A stretch of DNA of 64,000 nt from JACMLD01 sp044227095 (GCA_044227095.1 JBGAFV010000001.1:186001-250000); one strand, 5' to 3'; positions 17,983-27,272 are shown, counted from the first letter of the stretch. Made by a program: numbers and translations. Notes: generated from the sequence alone by a model not told the origin.

Positions 17983-18028
17983 ACTTATGAACTATAGAAC
18001 TATGAACTGACTAACGACTATCGACTAC
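17983..18028. repeat. GAACTAT/GACTA word array at the murD stop
   Basis: ACT words start at 17983, 17991, 17999, 18006, 18010, 18017 and 18024 (spacing 8, 8, 7, 4, 7, 7). The murD stop TAG (18025-18027 on the minus strand) is itself part of the last unit. The same words occur at 36072-36132. Confidence 0.65.
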
Positions 18029-19368
18029 AATTCCCTAACTGCTTCTTTAAACTGCTTCCCCCTGTCTTCATAATTTTTAAACAAATCGAAACTTGCACAG
18101 GCCGGACTTAGCAAAACCACATCACCCTTTTCTGCAAAATGAAATGCGGCATGCACCGCTTCAATAGCGCTGGCGGTATTTACTATTAACTGTACATCAT
18201 TACCAAATGCTTCATGTATTTTGCGATTGTCTATACCCATGCAAACAATAGCTTTTACTTTTTCTTTTACCAGGTCAAGCAACAAACTGTAATCATTACC
18301 CTTATCAACACCACCAAGTATAAGTATGGTTGGCTTTTCCATACTTTCCAATGCATACCATGTACTGTTTACATTAGTGGCTTTACTGTCGTTTATAAAT
18401 TCAACGCCCCTTACTGTTAGCACTGGCTCCATGCGGTGCTCAAGTGTTTCAAACGATTCAATTGCTTCGCGAATTTTTTCTTTTCGCAGTCCTAGTGTTG
18501 CTGCTGCAATGCCCGCTGCCATAGTGTTGTACTGGTTGTGTTTTCCTTTGAGTGCAAAATCATAAATGCTCATGGTTACACGTTCATTGTTTGCCTCAAT
18601 GGTCATCTGTCCGTTTTTAATAAAGCCGCCTTTGCCTGGTTGTTGTTGCATGGTAAATGGTAATGGGTTAGATTTTATAGCATATTGATTTATGTACTGC
18701 ATGGTCACAGGGTCATCTGAACAATAAATAAAAAAATCATCCTTTGCCTGGTTCATCGCTATGCGAAATTTGCTGGCGATGTAGTTTTCAAACTTATAAT
18801 CGTACCTGTCTAAATGATCTTCTGTTATATTGGTCAGTATGGCCACATCCGGCCTGAATGTTTTTATATCGTCTAACTGAAAAGAACTTATTTCTGCTAT
18901 GTACCACGGCTTTGGATCTTCTGCTACCTGTTTGGCAAACGAATAACCAATATTGCCCACAAGCGCAGCGTCAAGTCCTGCATGTTTACAGATGTGGTAC
19001 ACCAGCGAAGTGGTGGTTGTCTTTCCGTTACTTCCTGTAATAGCAACAATTTTACTATTGCCTTTGTAGCGGTAAGCCAGTTCAATCTCGCTGATAACAG
19101 CAATGCCTTTTGCACGAATCTTTTTTACCAGTTCATTCTTTTCTGGTATGCCGGGGCTTTTTACAATTTCATCTGCGTTAAGAATCAGTTCTTCTGTATG
19201 TCCTTTTTCTTCAAATGAAATAGCGTTTGCTTCCAGCTCATGCTTGTACACATCCTTCAAAGAACCGCTGTCAGAAAGAAATACTTCAAAACCATGTTGC
19301 TTTGCGAGTAAAGCAGCGCCAACGCCACTTTCTCCTCCGCCAAGTATTACCATTCTTTTAAGCATCAC
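18025..19368 (-). CDS. murD: UDP-MurNAc-L-Ala--D-Glu ligase MurD
   Basis: Cytoplasmic Mur ligase (447 aa) that adds D-Glu. The N-terminal VILGGGESGVGAALLA (residues 7-22), the ATP-binding AITGSNGKTTTTSL at about 111-124, the ligase segment LTNITEDHLDRY and the C-terminal LLSPACASFDLFKNYEDRG are all MurD hallmarks. It starts at ATG 19368, with a second in-frame ATG five codons later. The 191-bp gap to mraY upstream contains a hairpin repeat, and the 113-bp gap to ftsW downstream is largely heptad arrays. Confidence 0.96.
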   Translation of the reverse strand: MMLKRMVILGGGESGVGAALLAKQHGFEVFLSDSGSLKDVYKHELEANAISFEEKGHTEELILNADEIVKSPGIPEKNELVKKIRAKGIAVISEIELAYRYKGNSKIVAITGSNGKTTTTSLVYHICKHAGLDAALVGNIGYSFAKQVAEDPKPWYIAEISSFQLDDIKTFRPDVAILTNITEDHLDRYDYKFENYIASKFRIAMNQAKDDFFIYCSDDPVTMQYINQYAIKSNPLPFTMQQQPGKGGFIKNGQMTIEANNERVTMSIYDFALKGKHNQYNTMAAGIAAATLGLRKEKIREAIESFETLEHRMEPVLTVRGVEFINDSKATNVNSTWYALESMEKPTILILGGVDKGNDYSLLLDLVKEKVKAIVCMGIDNRKIHEAFGNDVQLIVNTASAIEAVHAAFHFAEKGDVVLLSPACASFDLFKNYEDRGKQFKEAVREL

Positions 19369-19524
19369 TTCAAATCTTTTTCAATAATTGATTCCACAGA
19401 CCGGATTAGGGGGTTTTTCATCAGCATGAAAATTTTTCAATGCGCAATTTCTTGCCGGTTAATAGGGGGCTTTCAATGGATGGATTTGGTTGCCGCGGTT
19501 TTTCAGCAATATTTTAACCTCACG

Positions 19525-19554
19525 CCTTTCCCTCTCCAAAGAAGAGGGAGAAGG
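19525..19554. repeat. CTCTCC hairpin repeat between mraY and murD
   Basis: CCTTTCCCTCT, a short loop, AGAGGGAGAAGG form a near-perfect inverted repeat ending 5 bp before the mraY stop. The word content matches the insert inside murC. The rest of the 191-bp gap shows nothing I recognise. Confidence 0.6.
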
Positions 19555-19559
19555 AAAAT

Positions 19560-20840
19560 CTATCTTATTTTCAATGTTACTATTGATAACACCATGCAAA
19601 GAATTGTGATGATCCAGAACCTTGTCACTATCTTACTTTCATGATAGCCCAGCTTTTGGTAATGGTGATGAAGTGGGCTCATTAAGAAAACTCTTCTTCC
19701 TTCTCCATATTTCTTCCTGGTGTATTTAAAGTAACTAACCTGTATGGTTACGCTTAATATCTCTACCAGGAACACACCGCAGAAAATTGGTATCAGCAAT
19801 TCTTTACGCACCATTATAGCTAGCGCTGCTATTATGCCTCCAAGTGTAAGGCTTCCTGTATCACCCATAAACACTTGTGCGGGGTAGGCATTGTACCATA
19901 AGAAACCAATACAAGCCCCTACCATTGCCGCAATAAAAATGGACAGCTCACCAAGATTGGGTATGTACATTATATTGAGGTAATCTGCAAATCTTATATT
20001 ACCACTTGCGTATGCAAAAATGCCAAGGCACACACCAATAATTGCAGATACGCCTGTAGCTAATCCGTCAATACCATCTGTTATGTTTGCACCGTTTGAT
20101 ACTGCTGTTATAATAAATATTACAATGATGGTGTACAATATCCATGTAAGGCCACGCAATGCTTCAGGCAAAAGTTTAGAATAATTAAACTCATGGTTTT
20201 TTACAAAAGGGATGGTAGTAATCGGCACTTCAGATTTTACAAAAGTTCTTACTTTACCATCCTGCGTAAACGTCTGCTTGTCTTTTGCTGCAATAGCGCT
20301 GGCATCGCCGGTAAATTCACGGTAGGCTTTTGTATTATCGTTAAACATTAGTGTCAATCCAATAATCAATCCCAACCCTACCTGTCCGGCAATTTTAAAC
20401 CAACCGGCCAATCCGTCTTTATCGCCTTTTTTATAAGCAATACCCTGTTGTTGTGCAATGCGTTTTGCACGCAGTTTTAAATAATCATCTACAAAACCAA
20501 CAGCACCCAGCCAGATAGTAGAAAGAATCATTAACCTGATGTATGCTTTATTAAGGTTAGCCAGCAGCAGTGTTGGAACCAATATGCCCAGTATAATTAT
20601 AAGGCCGCCCATTGTTGGTGTACCTTTTTTCTGTTGCTCGCCTGCAAGGCCAAGATCCCTAACGGTTTCGCCTACCTGTCTTTTTACCAGGTAATTGATA
20701 AGCCGTTTACCATAAACAGACGTAATGGTTAGTGATAACAAAATAGCCAGCAGTACACGGAATGTAATGAACTGGAACAATGCACCACCCGGCATTTTTA
20801 TATTCTGTTGTTTAAACCATTCAAATAAGTGGTATAACAT
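19560..20840 (-). CDS. mraY: Phospho-MurNAc-pentapeptide transferase MraY
   Basis: Polytopic inner-membrane enzyme (426 aa) that makes lipid I from UDP-MurNAc-pentapeptide and undecaprenyl phosphate. Key motifs are GTPTMGGLIII (about residues 73-83), DDYLKLRAKR (aspartate pair, about 116-125), NGANITDGIDGLATG (about 249-263) and FMGDTGSLTLGGI. A roughly 60-residue soluble loop (about 165-235, around FTGDASAIAAKDKQTF) makes it longer than the 360-aa E. coli enzyme; similar extra loops are usual in Bacteroidota (recalled). It begins 14 bp after the murE stop. Confidence 0.96.
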   Translation of the reverse strand: MLYHLFEWFKQQNIKMPGGALFQFITFRVLLAILLSLTITSVYGKRLINYLVKRQVGETVRDLGLAGEQQKKGTPTMGGLIIILGILVPTLLLANLNKAYIRLMILSTIWLGAVGFVDDYLKLRAKRIAQQQGIAYKKGDKDGLAGWFKIAGQVGLGLIIGLTLMFNDNTKAYREFTGDASAIAAKDKQTFTQDGKVRTFVKSEVPITTIPFVKNHEFNYSKLLPEALRGLTWILYTIIVIFIITAVSNGANITDGIDGLATGVSAIIGVCLGIFAYASGNIRFADYLNIMYIPNLGELSIFIAAMVGACIGFLWYNAYPAQVFMGDTGSLTLGGIIAALAIMVRKELLIPIFCGVFLVEILSVTIQVSYFKYTRKKYGEGRRVFLMSPLHHHYQKLGYHESKIVTRFWIITILCMVLSIVTLKIR

Positions 20841-20854
20841 TTTTTATGTTGGTA

Positions 20855-22321
20855 TTATTTATTTAACAGTGCAAAAATTTTTGCTACTTCTTCTTTATCA
20901 TCAAAATGATGTTTCACCCCTTTTATATCCTGGTATTTTTCATGTCCTTTGCCGGCAATCAAAACAATATCATCTGGCTTGCTAAAACTTATTGCTGTCT
21001 TTATTGCTTCCCTTCTGTCTGTAATTGAAATAGCTTTTCTTTTAGCAGCAGTATTCAATCCCTGCTCCATATCTCTCAATATCTGATCCGGGTCTTCGCT
21101 ACGCGGATTGTCTGATGTAAGAATAACCCTGTCGCTATACTTGCAGGCTTCCGCCGCCATTACAGGACGTTTTGTTTTATCCCTGTCGCCACCACAACCA
21201 ACTACTGTAATTATCTGTTCATACCCTTTGCGCAATTGCTGAATAGTTTGCAACACATTTACAAGAGCATCTGGTGTATGCGCATAATCAACAATGCCCA
21301 TTACTTTTTCATTAGGAGAAACCAGGTAATCAAACCTGCCTTCTGCCCCACTCAATACACTGAGGCAACGCAGCACTTCATGTTTATCTTCATTAAGGCA
21401 AACAGCAGCGCCATATACAGCAAGCAGGTTGTACGCATTAAATTCACCTATCATTCTAAAATGCACTTCCTGGTCGTTCACCGTCATTACCAATCCTGTT
21501 AAACTATTTTCAAGGATTTTTCCTTTAAAATCTGCCATCGTCTTAAGGCTGTAATAATATTTAGCAGCATTTGAGTTCTGCAGCATTATTGCGCCACGCT
21601 TGTCATCCAGGTTGGAAATAGCAAACGCATCAGATGACAATGAATCAAAAAAAGATTTCTTAACCTTTATATACTCATCAAAATTTTTATGATAATCAAG
21701 ATGATCATGTGTTATGTTGCTAAACAATGCGCCGGTGAAATGCAATCCTGTTATGCGATACTGGTGAATGGCGTGTGAACTGCTTTCCATAAATACATGC
21801 GTACAGCCTTCATCCAGCATTTGTTTTATCAGTTGATTCAGTGTTACCTGATCTGGTGTTGTGTGCGTAGCAACAAGTACCTTATCGCCAATTCTATTTT
21901 CTACTGTGCTCAGCAAACCGCATTTGTAACCTAAAGCCAAAAAAAGTTTGTACAATAAAGTAGCGATGGTTGTTTTGCCATTTGTACCTGTTACTCCAAC
22001 CAGTTTCAATTTTTCCGAAGCCTGTCCGTAAAAATTATGCGCCATATAACCTGCTGCGGCTGCACTATTTTCTACCTGCACATAAGTTACTTTTTCATTT
22101 AGTTCTGCAGGAAATTGCTGGCAGATAATAGCAGCTGCGCCTTTCTCTATTGCAGTATTTATATACTTGTGCCCATCAGAAGCAGAGCCGGCAATAGCAA
22201 TAAAAGCAGTTCCTTCACTTACTTTTCTTGAATCAATCTGCACATCTTTCACCTGCGCCTGCGTATTGCCGTGCACAGAGCGGATGCTTACCTTGTATAA
22301 TATGTCCTGCAGAATTGCCAT
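20855..22321 (-). CDS. murE: UDP-MurNAc-tripeptide (meso-DAP) ligase MurE
   Basis: Cytoplasmic Mur ligase (488 aa) that adds the third stem residue. The ATP-binding GVTGTNGKTTIATL is at about 110-123. The substrate-specifying DNPR motif is present in LTSDNPRSEDP at about 405, which predicts meso-diaminopimelate rather than lysine. GIVDYAHTPDAL and the C-terminal AGKGHEKYQ are also present. The start is placed at ATG 22321 (MAILQDIL). GTG at 22327 would add two residues and begin one base after the ftsI stop; the two choices cannot be separated by sequence alone. Confidence 0.96.
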   Translation of the reverse strand: MAILQDILYKVSIRSVHGNTQAQVKDVQIDSRKVSEGTAFIAIAGSASDGHKYINTAIEKGAAAIICQQFPAELNEKVTYVQVENSAAAAGYMAHNFYGQASEKLKLVGVTGTNGKTTIATLLYKLFLALGYKCGLLSTVENRIGDKVLVATHTTPDQVTLNQLIKQMLDEGCTHVFMESSSHAIHQYRITGLHFTGALFSNITHDHLDYHKNFDEYIKVKKSFFDSLSSDAFAISNLDDKRGAIMLQNSNAAKYYYSLKTMADFKGKILENSLTGLVMTVNDQEVHFRMIGEFNAYNLLAVYGAAVCLNEDKHEVLRCLSVLSGAEGRFDYLVSPNEKVMGIVDYAHTPDALVNVLQTIQQLRKGYEQIITVVGCGGDRDKTKRPVMAAEACKYSDRVILTSDNPRSEDPDQILRDMEQGLNTAAKRKAISITDRREAIKTAISFSKPDDIVLIAGKGHEKYQDIKGVKHHFDDKEEVAKIFALLNK

Positions 22322-22327
22322 GGGCAC

Positions 22328-24460
22328 TTAATTCAATTCTATTTTTACTGTTTGATTTTTATTTACTGCCGTTCCCGGATCAATGCTTTGTATTGTTACT
22401 TTACCTTTTCCTTTTGTTGCTACCTTCATATTCATACCTTCCAGCAGGAACAATGCATCTTTTAAATCCATGCCCTTTACATTAGGCATTGTGTTTTTTG
22501 CAACCAGTCTTGTATTTACTACCGGAATATTTTGATTGCCATACATGCTGCTCCAGGGCTGGTTGCCGGCAGAGTCTACAAATTGTATAGCAAGGGCATT
22601 CATTACTTGTTTTACATCTTTTGTTTCACCTGCATAATAAAAACCTGTGCTGTCTTTTTTCAATCCGCCATTTAAAGCCATCGGGTTTGTATTTTTAATT
22701 GCATACAGCTTATCTGCCACTTCTCTAAATACAGGTGCAGCAACCTGTCCGCCCATATGCAATTTTGGATGCGCTTTAGTTTTTATTACCACTATGCATG
22801 TGTACTGTGGTTTGTCAAAAGGAAAATATCCAACGTAAGATGCCTGGTATATTCCATCATCATAACCTACATCCTTACCTGCAACGTGTGCCGTACCCGT
22901 TTTCCCGCCCGAACTATACATAGCCCCTTTTAAAGGTATTTTGCCTGTTCCTTCCGTTGTTACAGCAAGCATACATTGCTGTGCCGCTTTTATTACAGGC
23001 TCTTCTGCTATTTTTTCTTCCAGCACTTGCGGTTCAAAACTTTTAACCACCACGCCATTACTTTCTATACGGTTTACCAGGTATGGCTTCATCATTTTAC
23101 CATTGTTAGCAATCGCGTTATATAATGTAAGTGTTTGAAGTGGGGTTACTTCAATAGCATAACCAAAACTCATGGTTACCATTGCGTGCAACCCTTCGGT
23201 ATTGCGTTTTATTTTTGGTAGCACAGGCCGTTCTTCTCCCACTAAATCAATCCCTGTTCTTGCATCAAAATGAAATTTGTGCAGGTAACTTAAAAATTTA
23301 TCGGGTTGAGAAGCAAAATTGTTATAGGCAATTTTGCTCATTCCTACATTGGAACTGTGCGCAAAACATTCTCTTACCGTCATTACAGGTTTAGGTGCAC
23401 GTTCTGCATCTGTTACTGTTCTTACACCTACATAATTGCTGCCGGTAGATCCTACTTCCACCATATCGTTTATACTGGCTTTGCCTTCACTTAAAACAGA
23501 AAGCAGTGTTGCTAATTTTATGGTTGAGCCCGGCTCTGTAGCACGCAAAGCATAATTATAATCTTCGCGGTAAGGGCCTTCTTTTGATTTACCAAGATTG
23601 GCCATTGCTTTTATTTTGCCAGTTGCTGTTTCCATTACAATACAGGTTCCATGCTCTGCTTCGTTTTCAATCATCATTTTCATCAGGGCGTTCTCAGCAA
23701 TGTCCTGTGTATTTACATCGATTGTAGTAATGATGTCTTTCCCGTTTTCAGGTTCAATTTCAGATCCTTCAACCGGTATAAATGCGCCACCACTGATAAA
23801 CCTTACTGTACGTTGCCCTCTTTGCCCGGTTAATAAACTATCGTACATTTTTTCAAGGCCTACATTCTGTTTAATAACTTCTTTCTTCTCATTTATAAAA
23901 TCCCTTGAAAGGCCAATGGTACGATTGGCAAGTAATCCAAATGGGTTGATGCGTTTGTTTTTTACTTCTGCAATAAAGCCGCTTTTATTTCTGCCCTGGT
24001 TCACGAGTGGAAATGTTCTTAAAACTTTGTATTGCTCAAACGTGAGGCCTTTCTGCAATTCGTAATAACGATCCCTTTTTTTGTAACCCGCTTCCAGTTC
24101 CTTTTTATAAACACTGGTTTTTTTGTCTTTAAAAAATGCTGACAGCGACCTGCTCAGTGAATCAACATATTTATAAAACCTTTCGCCTTTTTTTTCACGC
24201 AGCCCATCTGCACCAAAATCAATATAGATATCAAAATAAGGGACTGATGTGCTGAGCATATCGCCATCTTCACTGAAAATAGTACCACGTTCTGCCAGCA
24301 TTGGCACCTGCCTCGTATGTAAAGTATCTCCTTTACTGCGCCAATAGTTACCCTGGAACTGCTGTATGTAGATTGCCCTGCCAAGCACACACATGCTTAG
24401 CAACACAATGCCAATAAAGCCAAGATAAACACGCCACAATATGTCTTTCCGTATATCCAA
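22328..24460 (-). CDS. ftsI: Class B penicillin-binding protein FtsI/PBP3 with PASTA domain
   Basis: Septal transpeptidase (710 aa). One N-terminal membrane anchor (residues 11-33) is followed by the dimerisation region with ERGTIF (57-62), then the transpeptidase domain: SxxK as STIK 312-315, SSN 369-371 and KTG 520-522. A single PASTA domain at about 650-710 (MPNVKGMDLKDALFLL ... VNKNQTVKIELN) makes it SpoVD-like in architecture, which is common in Bacteroidota. It crosslinks lipid II polymerised by FtsW. It lies 120 bp after ftsL, across 7- and 8-bp-period arrays, and about 6 bp before murE. Confidence 0.95.
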   Translation of the reverse strand: MDIRKDILWRVYLGFIGIVLLSMCVLGRAIYIQQFQGNYWRSKGDTLHTRQVPMLAERGTIFSEDGDMLSTSVPYFDIYIDFGADGLREKKGERFYKYVDSLSRSLSAFFKDKKTSVYKKELEAGYKKRDRYYELQKGLTFEQYKVLRTFPLVNQGRNKSGFIAEVKNKRINPFGLLANRTIGLSRDFINEKKEVIKQNVGLEKMYDSLLTGQRGQRTVRFISGGAFIPVEGSEIEPENGKDIITTIDVNTQDIAENALMKMMIENEAEHGTCIVMETATGKIKAMANLGKSKEGPYREDYNYALRATEPGSTIKLATLLSVLSEGKASINDMVEVGSTGSNYVGVRTVTDAERAPKPVMTVRECFAHSSNVGMSKIAYNNFASQPDKFLSYLHKFHFDARTGIDLVGEERPVLPKIKRNTEGLHAMVTMSFGYAIEVTPLQTLTLYNAIANNGKMMKPYLVNRIESNGVVVKSFEPQVLEEKIAEEPVIKAAQQCMLAVTTEGTGKIPLKGAMYSSGGKTGTAHVAGKDVGYDDGIYQASYVGYFPFDKPQYTCIVVIKTKAHPKLHMGGQVAAPVFREVADKLYAIKNTNPMALNGGLKKDSTGFYYAGETKDVKQVMNALAIQFVDSAGNQPWSSMYGNQNIPVVNTRLVAKNTMPNVKGMDLKDALFLLEGMNMKVATKGKGKVTIQSIDPGTAVNKNQTVKIELN

Positions 24461-24491
24461 CTATTATTACCGTTTCTGATTATTATTTTGT

Positions 24492-24574
24492 GATTTCTGA
24501 ATTGAGTAATTTTGAGATTGATTAGCGAATTGCATTAAAAGAAATCCCGAAATCCCTGAATCAAAAAATCAACA
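24492..24574. repeat. Heptad then octad arrays between ftsL and ftsI
   Basis: Units begin at 24492 (GATTTCT), 24499 (GAATTGA), 24506, 24514, 24521 and 24528, a 7-bp period with one 8. They are followed by AATC words at 24543, 24551, 24559 and 24567 with an exact 8-bp period. The two periods adjoin in one gap. Confidence 0.65.
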
Positions 24575-24580
24575 ATTTTC

Positions 24581-24898
24581 TTACTGCTTCGCAGTACTGT
24601 CTTTCAAAACCAACGGCGGTTGCACCAGTTCTTTCAATCCCAATGGCTCTACTGCCTTTGCCAGTTCACTTTGTTTGCTACGGAACATCACTTCGCTTTT
24701 CAGCGATTTATATTCGTATTGCAACTCTTTTAATTCCTTGCTTGTTTTATTAATATCTTTTACCGTGTTGTCTGAATAATGACCGTTATAGATATACAAT
24801 ACTGCCAGTGCACTCAGAAAAAGGAAATAAGGAATGTTCTTCACTATCCACTGATAGTTGAACAACTTCTTCCAATCTTTCTTTGCTTCCTGCTGCAT
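24581..24898 (-). CDS. ftsL: FtsL-like division protein
   Basis: A 105-residue bitopic protein. There is a basic N-terminus (KKDWKKLFNYQW), a membrane span at about residues 24-41 (PYFLFLSALAVLYIYN), and a coiled-coil-prone segment at about 45-85 (DINKTSKELKELQYEYKSLKSEVM). That layout, the length and the position between rsmH and ftsI match FtsL, which recruits and activates FtsWI with FtsQ and FtsB. Sequence identity in the family is low, so the call is mainly positional and architectural. Confidence 0.85.
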   Translation of the reverse strand: MQQEAKKDWKKLFNYQWIVKNIPYFLFLSALAVLYIYNGHYSDNTVKDINKTSKELKELQYEYKSLKSEVMFRSKQSELAKAVEPLGLKELVQPPLVLKDSTAKQ

Positions 24899-24899
24899 T

Positions 24900-24927
24900 A
24901 GTATTCAGTATATAGTATTGAGATTAC
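24900..24927. repeat. Heptad word array upstream of ftsL
   Basis: AGTATTC at 24900, then units at 24907, 24914 (AGTATTG) and 24921, an exact 7-bp period. TCAACC-type and CACATT-type words fill the rest of the 97-bp gap to rsmH at roughly 7-8 bp spacing. Confidence 0.7.
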
Positions 24928-24995
24928 GCAGTAATTGATCAACCAATCAAATTCTTCATTTTCACATTATCACATTTATCTCATTCCACATTAAT

Positions 24996-25937
24996 TCATA
25001 TTCTCTCCGCCACTCTCAACTTCGCACTTCTCGATCTTGGATTGCTTTTCAATTCTTTTTCGCCTGCGGTTATTGGTTTTTTTGTAATTATTTTTAAATC
25101 ACTCACATGTTCAACATTTTCAAACGGGTGCGTTTCTTCTTCTGCAAAGCTGCCTTTGCGAAAAAAATTCTTTACTAACCTGTCTTCTAATGAATGAAAA
25201 GTGATGATGGCCACCCGGCCACCCGGTTTAAGAAGTTGGGGTATTTGTTCAAGCAGTTCACGCAGTACACCAAGTTCATCATTCACTTCAATTCTCAAAG
25301 CCTGAAACACCTGCGCAAAATACTTGTTGGGATTTCCTTTAACTACTGTATGCAATGCTGCTTTAAAATTGCTGATGGTTTTTAATGAAGCGGAAGAACG
25401 TATACCAACAATTGTTTTCGCCAGCGTTTTTGCATTTGTTACTTCGCCATACTGTTCAAACAAAGTATGCAGCTGCTCTTCGGTATAAGTGTTCACCACA
25501 TCAAACGCTGTTAGCTGCTGGCGCCTGTCCATTCGCATATCAAGTGCTACATCAAACCTTATAGAAAAACCACGTTCAGGTTCATCAAACTGGTGACTGC
25601 TTACGCCAAGGTCTGCCATAATTCCATCTACCAGCGGTGTTTTATGCAGGCGCATAAAACGTTGCAGGTGACGAAAATTATTGGGCACAAAAACAACCCT
25701 GTCATCAGTAGGAAGGTTTTTTGCTGCATCAGCATCCTGGTCAAACACAAAAAGTTTTCCATCAGCATTAAGCTGCTTCAACAATTCTTTTGAATGACCG
25801 CCTCCGCCAAATGTGCAATCGACATATATGCCACCGGGCTTTATCGCCAAACCATCCAATGTTTCGCGAAGCAGCACCGGCACATGATACGCTGCTGAAG
25901 AATTATCTGTGCCAGCTATGTGATTGTTGTTATCCAT
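24996..25937 (-). CDS. rsmH: 16S rRNA m4C1402 methyltransferase RsmH
   Basis: SAM-dependent methyltransferase (313 aa from ATG 25937) that N4-methylates C1402 in the ribosomal decoding centre. The family signature HVPVLLRETLDGL, the SAM-binding DCTFGGGGHSKELL, MADLGVSSHQFDEPERGFSIR and the C-terminal IITFHSLEDRLVKNFF are all present. A GTG at 25946 would add three residues and overlap the mraZ TAG stop by one base; ATG 25937 is preferred as the commoner start. It sits second in the cluster, as usual for mraW/rsmH. Confidence 0.96.
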   Translation of the reverse strand: MDNNNHIAGTDNSSAAYHVPVLLRETLDGLAIKPGGIYVDCTFGGGGHSKELLKQLNADGKLFVFDQDADAAKNLPTDDRVVFVPNNFRHLQRFMRLHKTPLVDGIMADLGVSSHQFDEPERGFSIRFDVALDMRMDRRQQLTAFDVVNTYTEEQLHTLFEQYGEVTNAKTLAKTIVGIRSSASLKTISNFKAALHTVVKGNPNKYFAQVFQALRIEVNDELGVLRELLEQIPQLLKPGGRVAIITFHSLEDRLVKNFFRKGSFAEEETHPFENVEHVSDLKIITKKPITAGEKELKSNPRSRSAKLRVAERI

Positions 25938-25945
25938 AACCCACA

Positions 25946-26401
25946 CTAATTGTTTTTCTTCGTCATTACCTTGTTGTACAAAGAACTGTAAGCTGCAGGA
26001 GTTAAAGAATCAAAGAACTGATGGTACTTACTTTTATCCCAGATTTCTATTCTTTTTTTAGTACAGGTGAGCACCACATCTTTTACCAAACCAGCATAAT
26101 CTTTTAAATGAGCCGGTAATAAAATGCGGTTGGCAGAATCTAATTCTGTTGTAGCCACACCATAATTGAAATACTTTTTTAACTTGCGGTTGTCGTCTTC
26201 GTGGTCGGGCAGATCTTCAATTTCTGAAGAAACTACCATCCAGTTTTGCATGGGATACAGATGTAAACATTCGTCAAACCCCCTGTTGATAACAAAATTG
26301 GTAGCCGCCCCTTCCGGCAACTGGCTGAGCAGTTTGGAGGGAAGCAGGAAGCGACCTTTGGCGTCCAGCGTAACTTCGTATTCGCCAAGAAAATGAATCA
26401 T
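25946..26401 (-). CDS. mraZ: Transcriptional regulator MraZ
   Basis: A 151-residue protein with two AbrB-like SpoVT domains. The first is GEYEVTLDAKGRFLLPSKLL (residues 6-25), the second TTELDSANRILLPAHLKDYAG at about residues 90-110. MraZ is a DNA-binding ring protein that represses its own dcw operon in E. coli and activates it in some mollicutes. It is the first gene of the cluster and is preceded by five ACAC-type cores phased by 10 bp (26411-26460), the arrangement expected for its operator. Confidence 0.95.
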   Translation of the reverse strand: MIHFLGEYEVTLDAKGRFLLPSKLLSQLPEGAATNFVINRGFDECLHLYPMQNWMVVSSEIEDLPDHEDDNRKLKKYFNYGVATTELDSANRILLPAHLKDYAGLVKDVVLTCTKKRIEIWDKSKYHQFFDSLTPAAYSSLYNKVMTKKNN

Positions 26402-26410
26402 TTAGGAGAT

Positions 26411-26460
26411 TTTGAACCAGTTTTGACATTTATTGACACAAAATAACACTTTTTCACACC
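26411..26460 (-). promoter_or_regulatory. Candidate MraZ operator: five 10-bp-phased boxes
   Basis: Read on the plus strand in five consecutive 10-mers, positions 5-9 of each are AACCA, GACAT, GACAC, AACAC and CACAC (cores at 26415, 26425, 26435, 26445 and 26455). On the coding strand these are GTGT-like cores. Phased GTG-containing boxes upstream of mraZ are the known form of MraZ operators in E. coli and mycoplasmas. The array ends 10 bp before the mraZ start codon. Confidence 0.65.
26439..26446 (-). promoter_or_regulatory. Possible -7 element for mraZ
   Basis: On the minus strand TTATTTTG, one mismatch from the Bacteroidota -7 consensus TAnnTTTG, lies inside the candidate operator array and about 40 bp from the mraZ start. 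TTG words lie 16-22 bp upstream. Overlap with the operator would suit repression. Confidence 0.4.
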
Positions 26461-26653
26461 AAGGCACCAAATTTGGAGAACTTTAATTTTTCCACAGCCT
26501 GATTTTGAGCCAGATATGAGGATAGGCAAGGGTTTGAAGGCTTTTAATATAAAAACACTTGTTAGTGGCTGTTAATAGTGTGTGCAAACCGGTGGATAAC
26601 CTGTGCTTTTATCAGTAAAAATGTGCATTCCCAGTTTAAAAACAACAAATTTT

Positions 26654-27064
26654 ATGGCACTCGCAGGTTACTCAGGAACAGCGCTAATTAAGAAGCTTGG
26701 CATTAAAGAAAACGCAAAAGTGCTGCTGCTAAACAAGCCGGATAACTATTTTGCACTGCTGGAAAAAGACATAAGCAATCAAATTTGTAAAAAAAATCAA
26801 TTGCCAGACCTGGTACACTTATTTGCGGCTAATTACAAAACTTTTGAAAAAGAAATGGCTGGCCTGCAACCAGTGTGGAAGAAAAATACTGCTGTTGCCA
26901 TTTGGGTAAGCTGGTATAAAAAAAGTTCAGGCATGGCAACAGATATAACGGAAGACCACATACGCAATTATGCATTGGCTAATGGACTTGTAGATGTAAA
27001 AGTTTGTGCAGTAAGCGATCAATGGAGTGGATTAAAACTTGTAGTTCCTTTAGCTAAGAGATAA
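26654..27064 (+). CDS. DUF3052-like protein
   Basis: A 136-residue soluble protein from ATG 26654 (MALAGYSGTALIKKLGI). The pattern GYSGTALIKKLGIKENAKVLLLNKPDNY, then VAIWVSWYKKSSGMATDITEDHIRNYAL and VCAVSDQWSGLKLVV, matches small proteins of the DUF3052 type as I remember them. Function is unknown. An upstream in-frame start at 26603 would add 17 residues with no visible family similarity. It is transcribed away from mraZ with 250 bp between the two starts. Confidence 0.75.
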   Translation: MALAGYSGTALIKKLGIKENAKVLLLNKPDNYFALLEKDISNQICKKNQLPDLVHLFAANYKTFEKEMAGLQPVWKKNTAVAIWVSWYKKSSGMATDITEDHIRNYALANGLVDVKVCAVSDQWSGLKLVVPLAKR

Positions 27065-27272
27065 AGTGCAAAGAACTAGCGGAGGAAAAAAGGTTTTGTT
27101 ATCCGATGCAACTTTGTCATCCCAACGCAGGAGAGATTTGTATAATGTCGCCTGCATTTGAAACATTATTCAACATCCTTGTGTCACTCACTTCTGCTAT
27201 TAGTTCTTTATTCAACTATAATACTTTTAAATTTATTTCATCATTAAACTACAGCAGTTAGCTGTATACAAT

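Noticed and set aside
26591..26599. DnaA-box-like GGTGGATAA next to mraZ
   Set aside because: A single site one mismatch from the consensus (TTATCCACC versus TTATCCACA), with no cluster, AT-rich unwinding region or dnaA/dnaN gene; not an origin.
27160..27200. Further copy of the GTGCGACGCAAC element before queA
   Set aside because: Only partial word similarity (ATTCAACATCCTTGTGTCACT); too diverged to list as a copy without a profile search.
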